From Citrobacter amalonaticus (GTDB lineage Bacteria > Pseudomonadota > Gammaproteobacteria > Enterobacterales > Enterobacteriaceae), in the NCBI RefSeq assembly GCF_002918555.1, contig NZ_PQMB01000003.1, forward strand, positions 877,485 to 941,484: a stretch of 64,000 nucleotides of DNA, read 5' to 3'. The position numbers were made by a program, and so were the translations under genes. This document shows positions 1-8,618 of this stretch, piece by piece (positions within the stretch are counted from its first letter, which is position 1; each line of letters begins with the position of its first letter). The notes under the pieces were generated by a model. The model did not search any database. It was not told the DNA's origin and saw only the letters and a list, made by a program, of their open reading frames with translations.

Positions 1-2
1 CG

Positions 3-392
3 TTTGGTACAACCGTCGCCCAGACGCAGGCGCATCTGAACTTTAAGCCGATTGCGACCGTCGACGAGTTAAATCAGGCGCTGGCCGAGGCAAAAGGAAA
101 ACCGGTGATGCTGGATCTGTACGCCGACTGGTGCGTTGCCTGTAAAGAGTTTGAGAAATACACCTTCAGTGACCCGCTGGTACAAAGGGAGCTGAACGAC
201 ACGGTGCTGTTACAGGCCAATGTCACCGCCAACAATGCGCAGGATGTGGCGTTGTTGAAACATTTGCAGGTGCTGGGGCTACCCACCATTCTGTTCTTTG
301 ATGACCAGGGTCAGGAGCACCCGCAGGCGCGGGTAACAGGCTTTATGGATGCGCCAACGTTCAACGCGCATTTGCGCGATCGCCAACCGTGA
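3..392 (+). CDS. dsbD: DsbD C-terminal fragment (thiol:disulfide interchange protein)
   Basis: The reading frame is open from the left edge, so only the last 129 residues are visible. They form the periplasmic thioredoxin-like gamma domain, with the redox motif WCVACK and the cis-proline region GLPTILFF. In the family this domain takes electrons from cytoplasmic thioredoxin through the membrane beta domain and passes them to DsbC, DsbG and CcmG. The first Met in the window (105) is internal, because the domain sequence continues upstream of it. yjdC follows 36 bp downstream, as in E. coli. Confidence 0.95.
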   Translation, partial: FGTTVAQTQAHLNFKPIATVDELNQALAEAKGKPVMLDLYADWCVACKEFEKYTFSDPLVQRELNDTVLLQANVTANNAQDVALLKHLQVLGLPTILFFDDQGQEHPQARVTGFMDAPTFNAHLRDRQP

Positions 393-428
393 GCAACACT
401 TGCAAAAGAATAGACAGAGGAAAATACC

Positions 429-1004
429 GTGCAACGTGAAGATGTCCTGGGAGAAGCCCTGAAACTGTTAGAAGTTCAAGGGATTGCCAACACCACACTT
501 GAGATGGTGGCAGAGCGCGTTAATTATCCGCTCGAAGAACTGCAACGCTTCTGGCCGGATAAAGAGGCGATTTTATACGATGCGCTACGCTATCTTAGCC
601 AGCAGGTGGATATCTGGCGCCGTCAGCTGATGCTGGATGAAACGCAGTCCGCAGAGCAAAAGCTGCTTGCGCGCTATAATGCGCTTTCAGAATGTGTGAG
701 CAATGAGCGCTACCCCGGCTGTCTGTTTATCGCCGCCTGCACGTTTTACCCCGATCCGGCACACCCGATCCATCAACTGGCCGATCAGCAGAAAAGCGCC
801 GCATACGATTTTACCCATGAACTGCTAACCACGCTGGAGATTGACGATCCGGCAATGGTCGCCAAACAGATGGAACTGGTACTGGAGGGTTGTCTGAGCC
901 GGATGCTGGTTAACCGTAGCCAGGCCGATGTGGAGACCGCACACCGTCTGGCAGAAGATATTCTGCGTTTCGCGCAGTGTCGTCAGGGTGGCGCACTGAC
1001 CTGA
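429..1004 (+). CDS. yjdC: YjdC, TetR-family transcriptional regulator
   Basis: A 191-residue protein with an N-terminal TetR-type helix-turn-helix (about residues 5-50, [15 protein letters not shown]) and a helical C-terminal ligand/dimer domain. It matches E. coli YjdC in length and nearly throughout, and sits in the same place behind dsbD. The start is GTG at 429, preceded by an AGAGGAAAA ribosome site, and gives the [11 protein letters not shown] start seen in E. coli. The target genes are not evident here. The short gap to dsbD allows co-transcription. Confidence 0.92.
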   Translation: MQREDVLGEALKLLEVQGIANTTLEMVAERVNYPLEELQRFWPDKEAILYDALRYLSQQVDIWRRQLMLDETQSAEQKLLARYNALSECVSNERYPGCLFIAACTFYPDPAHPIHQLADQQKSAAYDFTHELLTTLEIDDPAMVAKQMELVLEGCLSRMLVNRSQADVETAHRLAEDILRFAQCRQGGALT

Positions 1005-1010
1005 TTCAGA

Positions 1011-1039
1011 TTTCATTACCCTGCTGAACCGCATATAAT
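1011..1039 (+). promoter_or_regulatory. Candidate sigma70 promoter for the DUF1176 gene
   Basis: TATAAT at 1034-1039 matches the -10 consensus, with TTTCAT at 1011-1016 as a weak -35 at 17-bp spacing. The start codon follows at 1072 behind AAGGAATT. It is placed by pattern only. Confidence 0.45.
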
Positions 1040-1071
1040 TTCGACAATACGGACATGTTAAAAGGAATTAT

Positions 1072-3072
1072 ATGCGCCTTCTTCACTGCGTCCTCCTCAC
1101 AGGTTTTCTCTCTGCCCCCCTGTTTGCCAAACCGTTAACCGGTTTTTCGTTCGCCCATAAAGACTGGGAAGTTGCGTGTGATAATACCGGCACCTGCCGG
1201 GCGGCGGGTTATAGTGATAATGCGGTAAGCGTTCTGCTCACGCGGGCGGCAGGCCCCGACACCCGCGTAAAAGTTGAGGTGACCTTTGCACAACGCACGG
1301 CAGATCAGTCGCCCCTGACAGGCGCGACGCTTTTTATTGACGGTCAAAAGAAAGGTGAATTAACCAACCTCTCAGACGGATATTTTACGCTCGACTATGA
1401 ACGCCGAAGAGAATTTCTGGCCGCCTTACGCCAGGATAACACCATTGAGTTTGTTGCCGATGGGGAACGTGTAACGCTTTCTGGCGCAGGTTCTGCCGCA
1501 GTGTTACTGAAAATGGACGAATTTCAGAAACGTATCAATACCCAAAGTGCTCTGCTGCATCCGGGAGATAAAAACAGCAACGATGTGCTGAAGGCCGAAC
1601 CTGTCCCCCTCATCATCACCCAACCGGTCGTTCGTACTCCGGACTCTGAACCTTTAACGGCTGCGCAGCAGCTAAAAATAGCGCCTCAGCTCAGGCTCAC
1701 TCCCGAGATGGGATGTCGTGAACTTACAGAGGATAAAGAACGGGTTTATTACCGTATTCCGGTTGATAAACATCATGTATTAATTCAGACCGAATGCTTT
1801 GATAGCTCCCGTTTCGCCCTCTGGCTCACCAATGCAGAACTTACCGCCCCACCCGTACTCATCACCAGCGATGCCAGTGAATATGAAAATGGAGAGATCG
1901 CCCGTTTCAGCGACCCCATTCAATTCTGGGTTTGGGATGGAAAGCACTTCACTCTGCGTGATGAATACCGTAGCGGCGGACAGGGAAACCTCTCTATTGG
2001 CGGTGTCTGGACGCTCCCTACGTTTGTCAGTAACGTACGCGCTCAGTCTGAAGTGGATGCCGATAATGCGGCTTTAAAAACGCTACAAAATGCCGTCGCG
2101 AATATGCAAAAAACGGCTCCGGAATTTGCTCTGAGCAAAATTGCCGGGCAGTTCCCGTTAACCGGAAAAGTCACCAATTTTACAATCTCTTACGCTGAAG
2201 ATTCAGCGAAACCAACCACAAAACCCTCTGCTGAGATTAGCGATGATGAGTGGCAGGCATGGTCCCGTACAACGATAATTGTCGATTCGGAACATGGTCG
2301 GGTGAATTTCACGCTGGTTGATCTGGACGGCGACGGTAAACGCGATCTTATTATCGACAGTTACGTTGGTGGCACAGGGCTTTTCAGCTATACCGGCGTG
2401 CTCAAACGCGGTGATGACAGGTTTTTCGCCCTCAGCAGAACCCCGGATGACGATGACTTTGGCGTGCCCGGCGCCCTGTTTTCGGAAAATGGACGCGGCG
2501 CCAATCAGTGGAGCCAATGGGTACGCATCAACGGCCAGGTTTATGCGCTCTGGTTCAACGGCTTATATAATGAAGATAACCTTTATCTACTGCGTCCGTT
2601 TAGTGCAGACGATAAGGTTCCCGTTGTAACCGTCCACTATCATCATGAATACGATATGAATTCAATTGAACCGCAAGACGCGGGACAACCGTTAAGACCG
2701 ACATTAAGCGATAGTGATAAAGCTCAATTAATCAAAACGCTGAATACAATGCAACGTCATCGTTCAGAAAACAGACAGGCCGCCCCAATTTGCCCTGTAC
2801 CGCCTGCAACCTCACCGGAAGAGGCAGACAGTTACAGTATGGGGATTGCGGGCACCTATGTGACTCAACATGTTGCAGATATCCCCATCTGGCTTAATGG
2901 GGAATGTTTTATCGGCACGGTTGAGAGCTATTTTGGCCGGGGTGAAACTCTCGACCTCACCTCACCGAAGGATCGGGACAGTATTATTGGTGGCTATTCG
3001 ATTTCAGGTTTAAGGCGGGTCACCGCGATACAGAGCGAATGGAGACACAGAGAAGGCGATAACGGCGCGTGA
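1072..3072 (+). CDS. Secreted DUF1176-domain protein
   Basis: A 666-residue protein with a cleavable signal peptide (about residues 1-19, ending LFAKP). The N-terminal ~340 residues look like DUF1176: KDWEVACDNTGTCRAAGYS with two Cys likely to pair, then repeated beta-rich segments and the WVWDGKHFTLRDE element. The second half carries an acidic DLDGDGKRD loop resembling EF-hand/FG-GAP calcium sites, and a Cys-containing C-terminus. It is therefore probably periplasmic or surface-exposed; its function is unknown. The ATG at 1072 has AAGGAATT upstream. It lies between yjdC and tRNA-Phe, where E. coli K-12 has no such gene. Confidence 0.8.
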   Translation: MRLLHCVLLTGFLSAPLFAKPLTGFSFAHKDWEVACDNTGTCRAAGYSDNAVSVLLTRAAGPDTRVKVEVTFAQRTADQSPLTGATLFIDGQKKGELTNLSDGYFTLDYERRREFLAALRQDNTIEFVADGERVTLSGAGSAAVLLKMDEFQKRINTQSALLHPGDKNSNDVLKAEPVPLIITQPVVRTPDSEPLTAAQQLKIAPQLRLTPEMGCRELTEDKERVYYRIPVDKHHVLIQTECFDSSRFALWLTNAELTAPPVLITSDASEYENGEIARFSDPIQFWVWDGKHFTLRDEYRSGGQGNLSIGGVWTLPTFVSNVRAQSEVDADNAALKTLQNAVANMQKTAPEFALSKIAGQFPLTGKVTNFTISYAEDSAKPTTKPSAEISDDEWQAWSRTTIIVDSEHGRVNFTLVDLDGDGKRDLIIDSYVGGTGLFSYTGVLKRGDDRFFALSRTPDDDDFGVPGALFSENGRGANQWSQWVRINGQVYALWFNGLYNEDNLYLLRPFSADDKVPVVTVHYHHEYDMNSIEPQDAGQPLRPTLSDSDKAQLIKTLNTMQRHRSENRQAAPICPVPPATSPEEADSYSMGIAGTYVTQHVADIPIWLNGECFIGTVESYFGRGETLDLTSPKDRDSIIGGYSISGLRRVTAIQSEWRHREGDNGA

Positions 3073-3151
3073 TAAATTCGGGTAAAAATTCCGGGAAAAT
3101 TGCAAAATCGCCGTAAAGTTAAGCAACCAGACGTGAAAATGAGAAATTTGG

Positions 3152-3180
3152 TTGACGGGCTGTACGGATTACGGTTTAAT
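3152..3180 (+). promoter_or_regulatory. Promoter of tRNA-Phe
   Basis: TTGACG (3152-3157), a 17-bp spacer and TTTAAT (3175-3180), followed by a GC-rich discriminator (GCGCCCCG) just before the mature tRNA. A strong -35 with a GC-rich discriminator is typical of stringently controlled stable-RNA promoters. Confidence 0.7.
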
Positions 3181-3190
3181 GCGCCCCGTT

Positions 3191-3266
3191 GCCCGGATAG
3201 CTCAGTCGGTAGAGCAGGGGATTGAAAATCCCCGTGTCCTTGGTTCGATTCCGAGTCCGGGCACCA
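3191..3266 (+). tRNA. pheU: tRNA-Phe (anticodon GAA)
   Basis: A 76-nt cloverleaf. The acceptor stem GCCCGGA pairs with TCCGGGC, there is an encoded ACCA end, the anticodon loop TTGAAAA puts GAA at 3224-3226, and the T arm contains GGTTCGATTCC. It matches enterobacterial tRNA-Phe. This locus is a known integration hot spot in enterobacteria. Here a T6SS remnant begins just after it, but I found no integrase and no second copy of the tRNA 3' end. Confidence 0.97.
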
Positions 3267-3278
3267 AAATTCATATTA

Positions 3279-3304
3279 ACGGACCTCCACGGAGGTCCGT
3301 TTTT
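3279..3304 (+). terminator. Rho-independent terminator after tRNA-Phe
   Basis: ACGGACCT and AGGTCCGT form an 8-bp stem around a CCACGG loop, followed by a run of five T. It lies 12 bp after the tRNA and should also help shield the minus-strand tssM end. Confidence 0.85.
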
Positions 3305-3388
3305 GCATTCAAAGCCCGCCAAAATCAACGCTACTACAATATCTTAACATCACCCAATTCAATCAACTTCAACCCGCATCAAGTCCCG

Positions 3389-6300
3389 TCACGGTGCAGT
3401 CGCGCCCAGAGACAGGAGGTGGCGACTGTCACTGTTTCTCATATTGACCGTCAGCGCCTGAGCCGTAGCCGCACTGTCGACGCTGAAAATCTGATCCGGT
3501 AGCGTGAAGCCGCGCAGAGCCAGTAATGCCAGTGGACCACTTCCAAGTTGTGAGCGCAGTACCCACTGCAGGGTTCGACCATCCGGGGCTGTGAAGCTCA
3601 TCATCCACTGACTATGGTCAAGCTGCTGGCGTTTGCCCTGATCCAGCCAGCGAATAAAGCCCCAGGTCCCGCGGTAGTCCCCGAACAGGCGCGCACCGGC
3701 GTTGATAGTGGTCCAGGTCAGCAGGGTTCCCGGCTTGTACATCTCCCCGGGCCAGCGGAAACTTTGCCAGTCGGCCATCTGGTTGAAATAGTGCAGCTGC
3801 TGACCATCAATGGACAGCTGGGTTTCGACCACCTGCGGTACAGGGCGCGCCTGTAGCTCAAAGCTGATGCCCTGGCTTCCATCGGTAAACAGAATGTCTG
3901 ACAGCTGGCTCAGCTGGTTAATGGCCCGCAGGAAGGCCGGGTTAAAGCTCAGCCCCTGGCCGTTGACCTTATCAGGCACCCACTGGCTGCCCTCTTTGTG
4001 CAGCACACCGCTGAGTTCAGTCGTCAGGAAGCGCTCAATACGTCCGCTGTCCTTGCGCACAAATTCAGCCAGCATCGGCAGAGAAGCGTCACTTTTGCTG
4101 ACGGCAAACGGGAAACGTCCGTCAAATGCCGTGTGCCAGTTCGCTACCACGGAGCGTCTCCACTTGTCATTCAGGCTTGCCGCCGACGGCTGAAGCACGG
4201 TCTTCCAGGCCTGGGTCAATGGTTGCACAAACACCGTACTGCCAAAGCCGCTCCACTCTTCGCCAAGGCTTGCCGAAATCAGACTGCCGTACTGCTGGGT
4301 ATCAGTGAGATCCACGCTTTTACCCTGGAATACGGTCTGCGCCAGAGTCAGCATCATCTCCTGCGGGTCGGAGGCACTGGCCACCTGTTGCAGACGCAGA
4401 CGCACACGGGTGATACGGGTCAGATAGCTCTGCAGACTTAGCGTGTTATCCGCCGACATCACGTTGCGGCCTTTGTTTTTACCCAGAAGCTGAAGCAGTG
4501 GGCCAAAGGTTTTATCCAGTGGCCCCTGCGGGCCTGATGCAGACTGGTCAATCGCGGGCTTTTCTTTTCCACCTACCAGGTCTTTAGCCGATTTGATGAT
4601 GGAGTCCGAAAGGCCTTCGCTTTGCTGGCCGGTCTGCCCCTGCCAGGCGAGGGTATTCATCAGGGCAATCAGCGGAGACTGGCGGACATCACTCATCAGC
4701 ATCAGCTGGTCGGTGACATCCGCAATGCTTTTTGCCTGATTCCAGTGCAGGCTGTTGAGGAAGCTCAGCCAGCTACCGGCAAAGTCGGTGAAGTAACGTT
4801 GTGTCAGACGGGCTTTTAGTGCTTCCGGCGACAGGTCTCCGGAGACGGCTTTTCGGCTGTCGCTCAACACCCAGTCGATTTCATCCCGGCGGGAACTGGC
4901 GGCCTTCCCGATGGCCTGCTGAATCCCCCCTTCCCATGCCTGGCGGGTGAACATGCCCGGCACCACCTCTTCGGTGGTAAACAGGCGGCGGGCATCGGTA
5001 CCGCTGGTCATGTCTTCCAGAGACACATCGGCGAAGTTACGACGCACGGATTTGAGCATATTCTCATACAGGGTGCTTTCAGCGTTGCGGCGGCCAATTT
5101 GCTGCAACAAGACCTGGCGGCTCTGGCTGACCAGCTTTGCATCCGGCATGATTTTCCACTGTGGCTGCTTTGGCAGCTCAGAGATGTAGAACGCCCACAA
5201 ATCTGGCGACAGGCTTTGCCAGAGGCCGGTTGAGATGCCCATGCGTGTCGGCTGCACGGCTTTCATGGTCTGCGCATAAAATGCGCCATCGCCTTTATCC
5301 GGACGGGCCATCATTAGCCAGCCTTTAAGCTGGTCATAGCCCGGTTTCGCCAGCTGTGCACGCTGGTCGCTGTTGGGTGCTGAGTTTACCAGCGCGCTGA
5401 GTTTCTGCGTCAGGGCGGCATTTGCCGGGTCGCGTATCAGACGGTTGTTCGCCACACCGTACCAGGGCAGCATCGCGTCGAGCAGCTGCTGATTATGATC
5501 CAGACCAAAGCGCTGATACCACGGCGCACCGTCCTGAATACGGTGCTGCAGTCGGCCGGCATCATTACGCAGGGTGTGCAGGGTAGTTAGCTGGTCATCC
5601 GATACGGCAGGATGCTCTACCAGTGCATGAGCCTGTTCAGCAACAGAGACTATCTGCAGGCGGTTTACCGCAAACGACAGCAGCGTCCCCGCCCCCCAGA
5701 CAGCGATAGTGACCATCAGAGTCCAGGCAAGCGTCGACTCCCAGGCCATACTGACACGGCGGCCACGTACACGGGGGCAGTCATCAACAATTCCCTGCCA
5801 GGTCACCGGCAGGATCAGCGCATGAGGGTGTGATTCCGGGACATATTTTTCTGCGTCGGCAGATGCAGTGGAAGCGGCTCCCTCTGACGTATATGCGGGT
5901 TTATTCTCCGCCAGGCTGAACATCAGCCCCCTCAGTGGGACGCGTTGCGGGGAGACAGCCAGCCATGGCACCAGTTGCTGAGCCCAGTGACCGATAGCGC
6001 CTTCTTTAAGGTGCTGGGCCAGGCGCAGCAGGAAGTCGTGACGGTTGTTCTCAGCGACCTGGCTCATACCCTGTGCCCGAAGCGCCGGCAGCATCAGCTC
6101 AAGCTGGCGGATAACATCGTCTTCTTTTGCGCGCAGTGGAAAGTTTGCCCCTACCGCCTGCTCAGGGCGCTTCGTCTGCGACCAGTCGCTGTCGCACAGT
6201 TGCCATAGCCAGACCGGTGCGGAATAGCGCAGCAGTTCGCTGATTTTTTCCAGCCCGCGTAAATCGTTGTCACTGATTTGTGGCGTCAGGTTAAGCGACG

Positions 6301-6829
6301 CTGGCATCACCCGAACCATTCCGTCCAGCGGACGTCCGCGGCGCAGTTTACGTAACGCGGTGTATTTTTCTTTGTCCGGTACTGGAGTCAGACTGCCGCC
6401 GTAAATCAGAACGGTACGGTTACCTTCAAGCCACAGCTGCTGTTGCAGGCCGGGAACCAGTTGCTCAATAGCTGAATCATCACCGGTGACCAGCAGCAGT
6501 TGTACCTTACGCCGCCAGAACAGCGAGTAACGTCTTCTGAGGTGATTGCTGAGGGCTGAAAAATCACATTGAATCGGGGTTTGTTCTTCATTCCTGTCAC
6601 TCCAGTCATCAGGCGTAACAGGAGAGGGATTTTTTTGCCCGGAAAATGTAAAAAAAATGAGAGTACACAATAGCGCGGTCAGGGTTACAAAACCTGCCAC
6701 CACATACCAGAAAACATTTTCGCCCCTACCAGAGGGTAATGGTGTGATCTGTACAAGAACAAAGAGCACCAGAAGAAAGACAAGCAGGATAAGGAGCCCT
6801 GCACCCAGGAGATTCGAGGCCTTTTTCAT
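3389..6829 (-). CDS. tssM: TssM / IcmF-like T6SS membrane-complex protein
   Basis: A 1146-residue protein of normal family length. Two N-terminal membrane segments (about 7-29 and 38-62) and a third near 365-388 (WTLMVTIAVWGAGTLLSFAV) separate a cytoplasmic domain from a long periplasmic part, as in TssM. Conserved C-terminal elements are present (NAGARLFGDYRGTWGFIRWL, then LALLALRGFTLPDQIF). The usual Walker A is degenerate: QLLLVTGDDSAIEQL stands where GxxGxGKT is expected. About 30 residues follow the LPDQIF motif, and the tail may run into sequence joined by a deletion. It starts 5 bp after the preceding gene. Its partners TssJ and TssL are not present in the window. Confidence 0.88.
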   Translation of the reverse strand: MKKASNLLGAGLLILLVFLLVLFVLVQITPLPSGRGENVFWYVVAGFVTLTALLCTLIFFTFSGQKNPSPVTPDDWSDRNEEQTPIQCDFSALSNHLRRRYSLFWRRKVQLLLVTGDDSAIEQLVPGLQQQLWLEGNRTVLIYGGSLTPVPDKEKYTALRKLRRGRPLDGMVRVMPASLNLTPQISDNDLRGLEKISELLRYSAPVWLWQLCDSDWSQTKRPEQAVGANFPLRAKEDDVIRQLELMLPALRAQGMSQVAENNRHDFLLRLAQHLKEGAIGHWAQQLVPWLAVSPQRVPLRGLMFSLAENKPAYTSEGAASTASADAEKYVPESHPHALILPVTWQGIVDDCPRVRGRRVSMAWESTLAWTLMVTIAVWGAGTLLSFAVNRLQIVSVAEQAHALVEHPAVSDDQLTTLHTLRNDAGRLQHRIQDGAPWYQRFGLDHNQQLLDAMLPWYGVANNRLIRDPANAALTQKLSALVNSAPNSDQRAQLAKPGYDQLKGWLMMARPDKGDGAFYAQTMKAVQPTRMGISTGLWQSLSPDLWAFYISELPKQPQWKIMPDAKLVSQSRQVLLQQIGRRNAESTLYENMLKSVRRNFADVSLEDMTSGTDARRLFTTEEVVPGMFTRQAWEGGIQQAIGKAASSRRDEIDWVLSDSRKAVSGDLSPEALKARLTQRYFTDFAGSWLSFLNSLHWNQAKSIADVTDQLMLMSDVRQSPLIALMNTLAWQGQTGQQSEGLSDSIIKSAKDLVGGKEKPAIDQSASGPQGPLDKTFGPLLQLLGKNKGRNVMSADNTLSLQSYLTRITRVRLRLQQVASASDPQEMMLTLAQTVFQGKSVDLTDTQQYGSLISASLGEEWSGFGSTVFVQPLTQAWKTVLQPSAASLNDKWRRSVVANWHTAFDGRFPFAVSKSDASLPMLAEFVRKDSGRIERFLTTELSGVLHKEGSQWVPDKVNGQGLSFNPAFLRAINQLSQLSDILFTDGSQGISFELQARPVPQVVETQLSIDGQQLHYFNQMADWQSFRWPGEMYKPGTLLTWTTINAGARLFGDYRGTWGFIRWLDQGKRQQLDHSQWMMSFTAPDGRTLQWVLRSQLGSGPLALLALRGFTLPDQIFSVDSAATAQALTVNMRNSDSRHLLSLGATAP

Positions 6830-6834
6830 GCCAG

Positions 6835-8265
6835 TTATTCCTTTCCGGACTGTCGTGCAGCCCTGATAAATAAGGGCCGCTGAAGACGGGATGTTACACG
6901 CCGTAGCGCAAATACGATCCCGGGCAATGTCGCTACCAGTGATAGCAGCAAGAGAGAGATCCCCGACCAGGAAAATGCCATTAAAGGAAAATAGCGAATC
7001 ATCAGACTGTACAGCCCGACAGTCAGCATCAGAGCCATCATCATTGAGCCGCCAGGAAAGGGGGCCGGAATAATAAAATGATCATGCCCGACAGCGGGTG
7101 CGGCGCTTCCAAGCGCAACAGCCCAGGCATTATGTTCATCTCCGAGAAGAAACCACTGGCAGGTAGGGCCATAAGCAGCCATATCTGCAGCACTACCAAT
7201 CATTGCCCAACCGGCAAGATCACCGTAACGGGCGCATGTGGTGTCATAATCAATGACACCTCCGGTACCAATGCCATCATACAAAGAGATCGACAGGTCA
7301 TTCAGCACCCTGCTCACCGACTGGCGTGGCGCATCTGAAAGCCCGCTGTGCCAGACCAGATGTTTCTTGCTGGCAGGAGTGAGAGCCATACTCCGTAATT
7401 CACCGAGTTCAGTGGCGAGCGTACTGGTGTTGAGTGGCATCGCCCGGAATAGCCGTAGCGCATTTTTTTGTTCACCCGGGTTCAGCATCGACGGTGGCAT
7501 CAAAAATAGCGCGCAGGCAAATTCCGGTAACACGTCGTCAGGCTGGCGGTAATGCATAGCCAGAACCAATACGGGTCGCTTTGCTGACTCCACAAACTGG
7601 TTCCAGTCACCAAACGGTGATCCCGCATCCTGAAAATGAATATCAACTTTCCAGGGCTGGGAACCTGCATTCCAGATACGATGGAACGATCGGGATTCTC
7701 TATCTTTATCATTACCGCTGGTCTGAACTACAACCTGCAGCGGGCCCGAGGGATAGCGTTGCAGCAGCGAGGGCTTGATCTGAGAAATGAGATTACTGGA
7801 TAGTTGCTCAAAACGTGAAATGCCTGGCGTAAGTGGTTCCTCCGGCAACAGCGTTAAAGGAGGTGTTTCTGCGCTGTCCTCCTCTTGCGCATGTGCGAGA
7901 CGAGGCAACAACGCCGTGTCGGCAGAGATGCAAACATGGCGGAGAATGACGAGATGTTGATGTGCGCGTCTGCGCCACATCAGACGCATACTCCGGCACC
8001 ACTCATTCCAGTTCCAGACTCGAATTGCGAGCGTTTCCCACCAGAAACTATAGACAGCGATAGCTGCCGAAATGCCTGTAAATGTCCGGATAGTCAGTGG
8101 TAACCAGTACCCACTGCTCAACGAAGGCAATCCTGTCGTCGGTAATTTCAGCACAGCAACAATTAGGCCAATGAAAAGGCCTAATACGATAATCAAAAGA
8201 CAGACCCAGGGCGACCAGGCCGTTGCCTGCGCTTTTTCAGGCACCTCCGGCAGAGACCATCCCAT
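6835..8265 (-). CDS. Unrecognised T6SS-linked membrane protein between PAAR and TssM
   Basis: A 476-residue protein starting at ATG 8265. The frame is open further upstream, but this start forms a TGATG overlap with the PAAR stop and has GGAGG 8 nt ahead. Two membrane segments lie near the N-terminus (CLLIIVLGLFIGLIVAVL and LTIRTFTGISAAIAVYSF) and two more near the C-terminus (about 390-450). Between them is a roughly 300-residue soluble domain rich in short beta/alpha elements (LQVVVQTSGND, RPVLVLAMHYRQ, GWAMIGSAADMAAYG). I do not recognise the family. Its position and coupling suggest an effector adaptor or an accessory of the TssM complex. A role like the Tla3 adaptor (DUF2875) for Tle3 is possible but unproven. 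Confidence 0.7.
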   Translation of the reverse strand: MGWSLPEVPEKAQATAWSPWVCLLIIVLGLFIGLIVAVLKLPTTGLPSLSSGYWLPLTIRTFTGISAAIAVYSFWWETLAIRVWNWNEWCRSMRLMWRRRAHQHLVILRHVCISADTALLPRLAHAQEEDSAETPPLTLLPEEPLTPGISRFEQLSSNLISQIKPSLLQRYPSGPLQVVVQTSGNDKDRESRSFHRIWNAGSQPWKVDIHFQDAGSPFGDWNQFVESAKRPVLVLAMHYRQPDDVLPEFACALFLMPPSMLNPGEQKNALRLFRAMPLNTSTLATELGELRSMALTPASKKHLVWHSGLSDAPRQSVSRVLNDLSISLYDGIGTGGVIDYDTTCARYGDLAGWAMIGSAADMAAYGPTCQWFLLGDEHNAWAVALGSAAPAVGHDHFIIPAPFPGGSMMMALMLTVGLYSLMIRYFPLMAFSWSGISLLLLSLVATLPGIVFALRRVTSRLQRPLFIRAARQSGKE

Positions 8266-8528
8266 CAGCCAACCTCCATATCCTGCAAGCTTGCGATGAC
8301 GCTTGCACCACACTGCGTTTTACAGCCATGTAAAACAATTCCACGCCCGTTTTCTTCATAGGCAGAAATATCGCACTCAATAATTTTATTTATGCCATGC
8401 TCAGGGCAGGTGACGGTATCATTTAAGAGTGCGGCATTTTTACCGGATATATCAAAACTGGATGAGGCTGATGTGACTTTACCACCATGTGTAGTGGCAT
8501 CCCCTAAAACAACTGCAAATTTCCCCAC
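8265..8528 (-). CDS. PAAR-domain spike protein
   Basis: An 87-residue single-domain PAAR protein. It opens GDATTHGGKVTSASS, continues with a GKNAALLNDTVTCPEHG element, and ends GRGIVLHGCKTQCGASVIAS. The spaced His and Cys residues are those expected to bind the metal at the tip. In the family it caps the VgrG trimer and can carry effectors. It has no toxin extension, so any cargo is bound non-covalently. It lies 90 bp after the last tle3 and overlaps the next gene (TGATG). Confidence 0.88.
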   Translation of the reverse strand: MGKFAVVLGDATTHGGKVTSASSSFDISGKNAALLNDTVTCPEHGINKIIECDISAYEENGRGIVLHGCKTQCGASVIASLQDMEVG

Positions 8529-8618
8529 TTTCTATTCCTTTAATTATAATTAAACACCTGACTCCATAGTGCTTAATTTTAGAAAACTCACCGAGACTTA
8601 AAGTCAGCTTAAATATAT

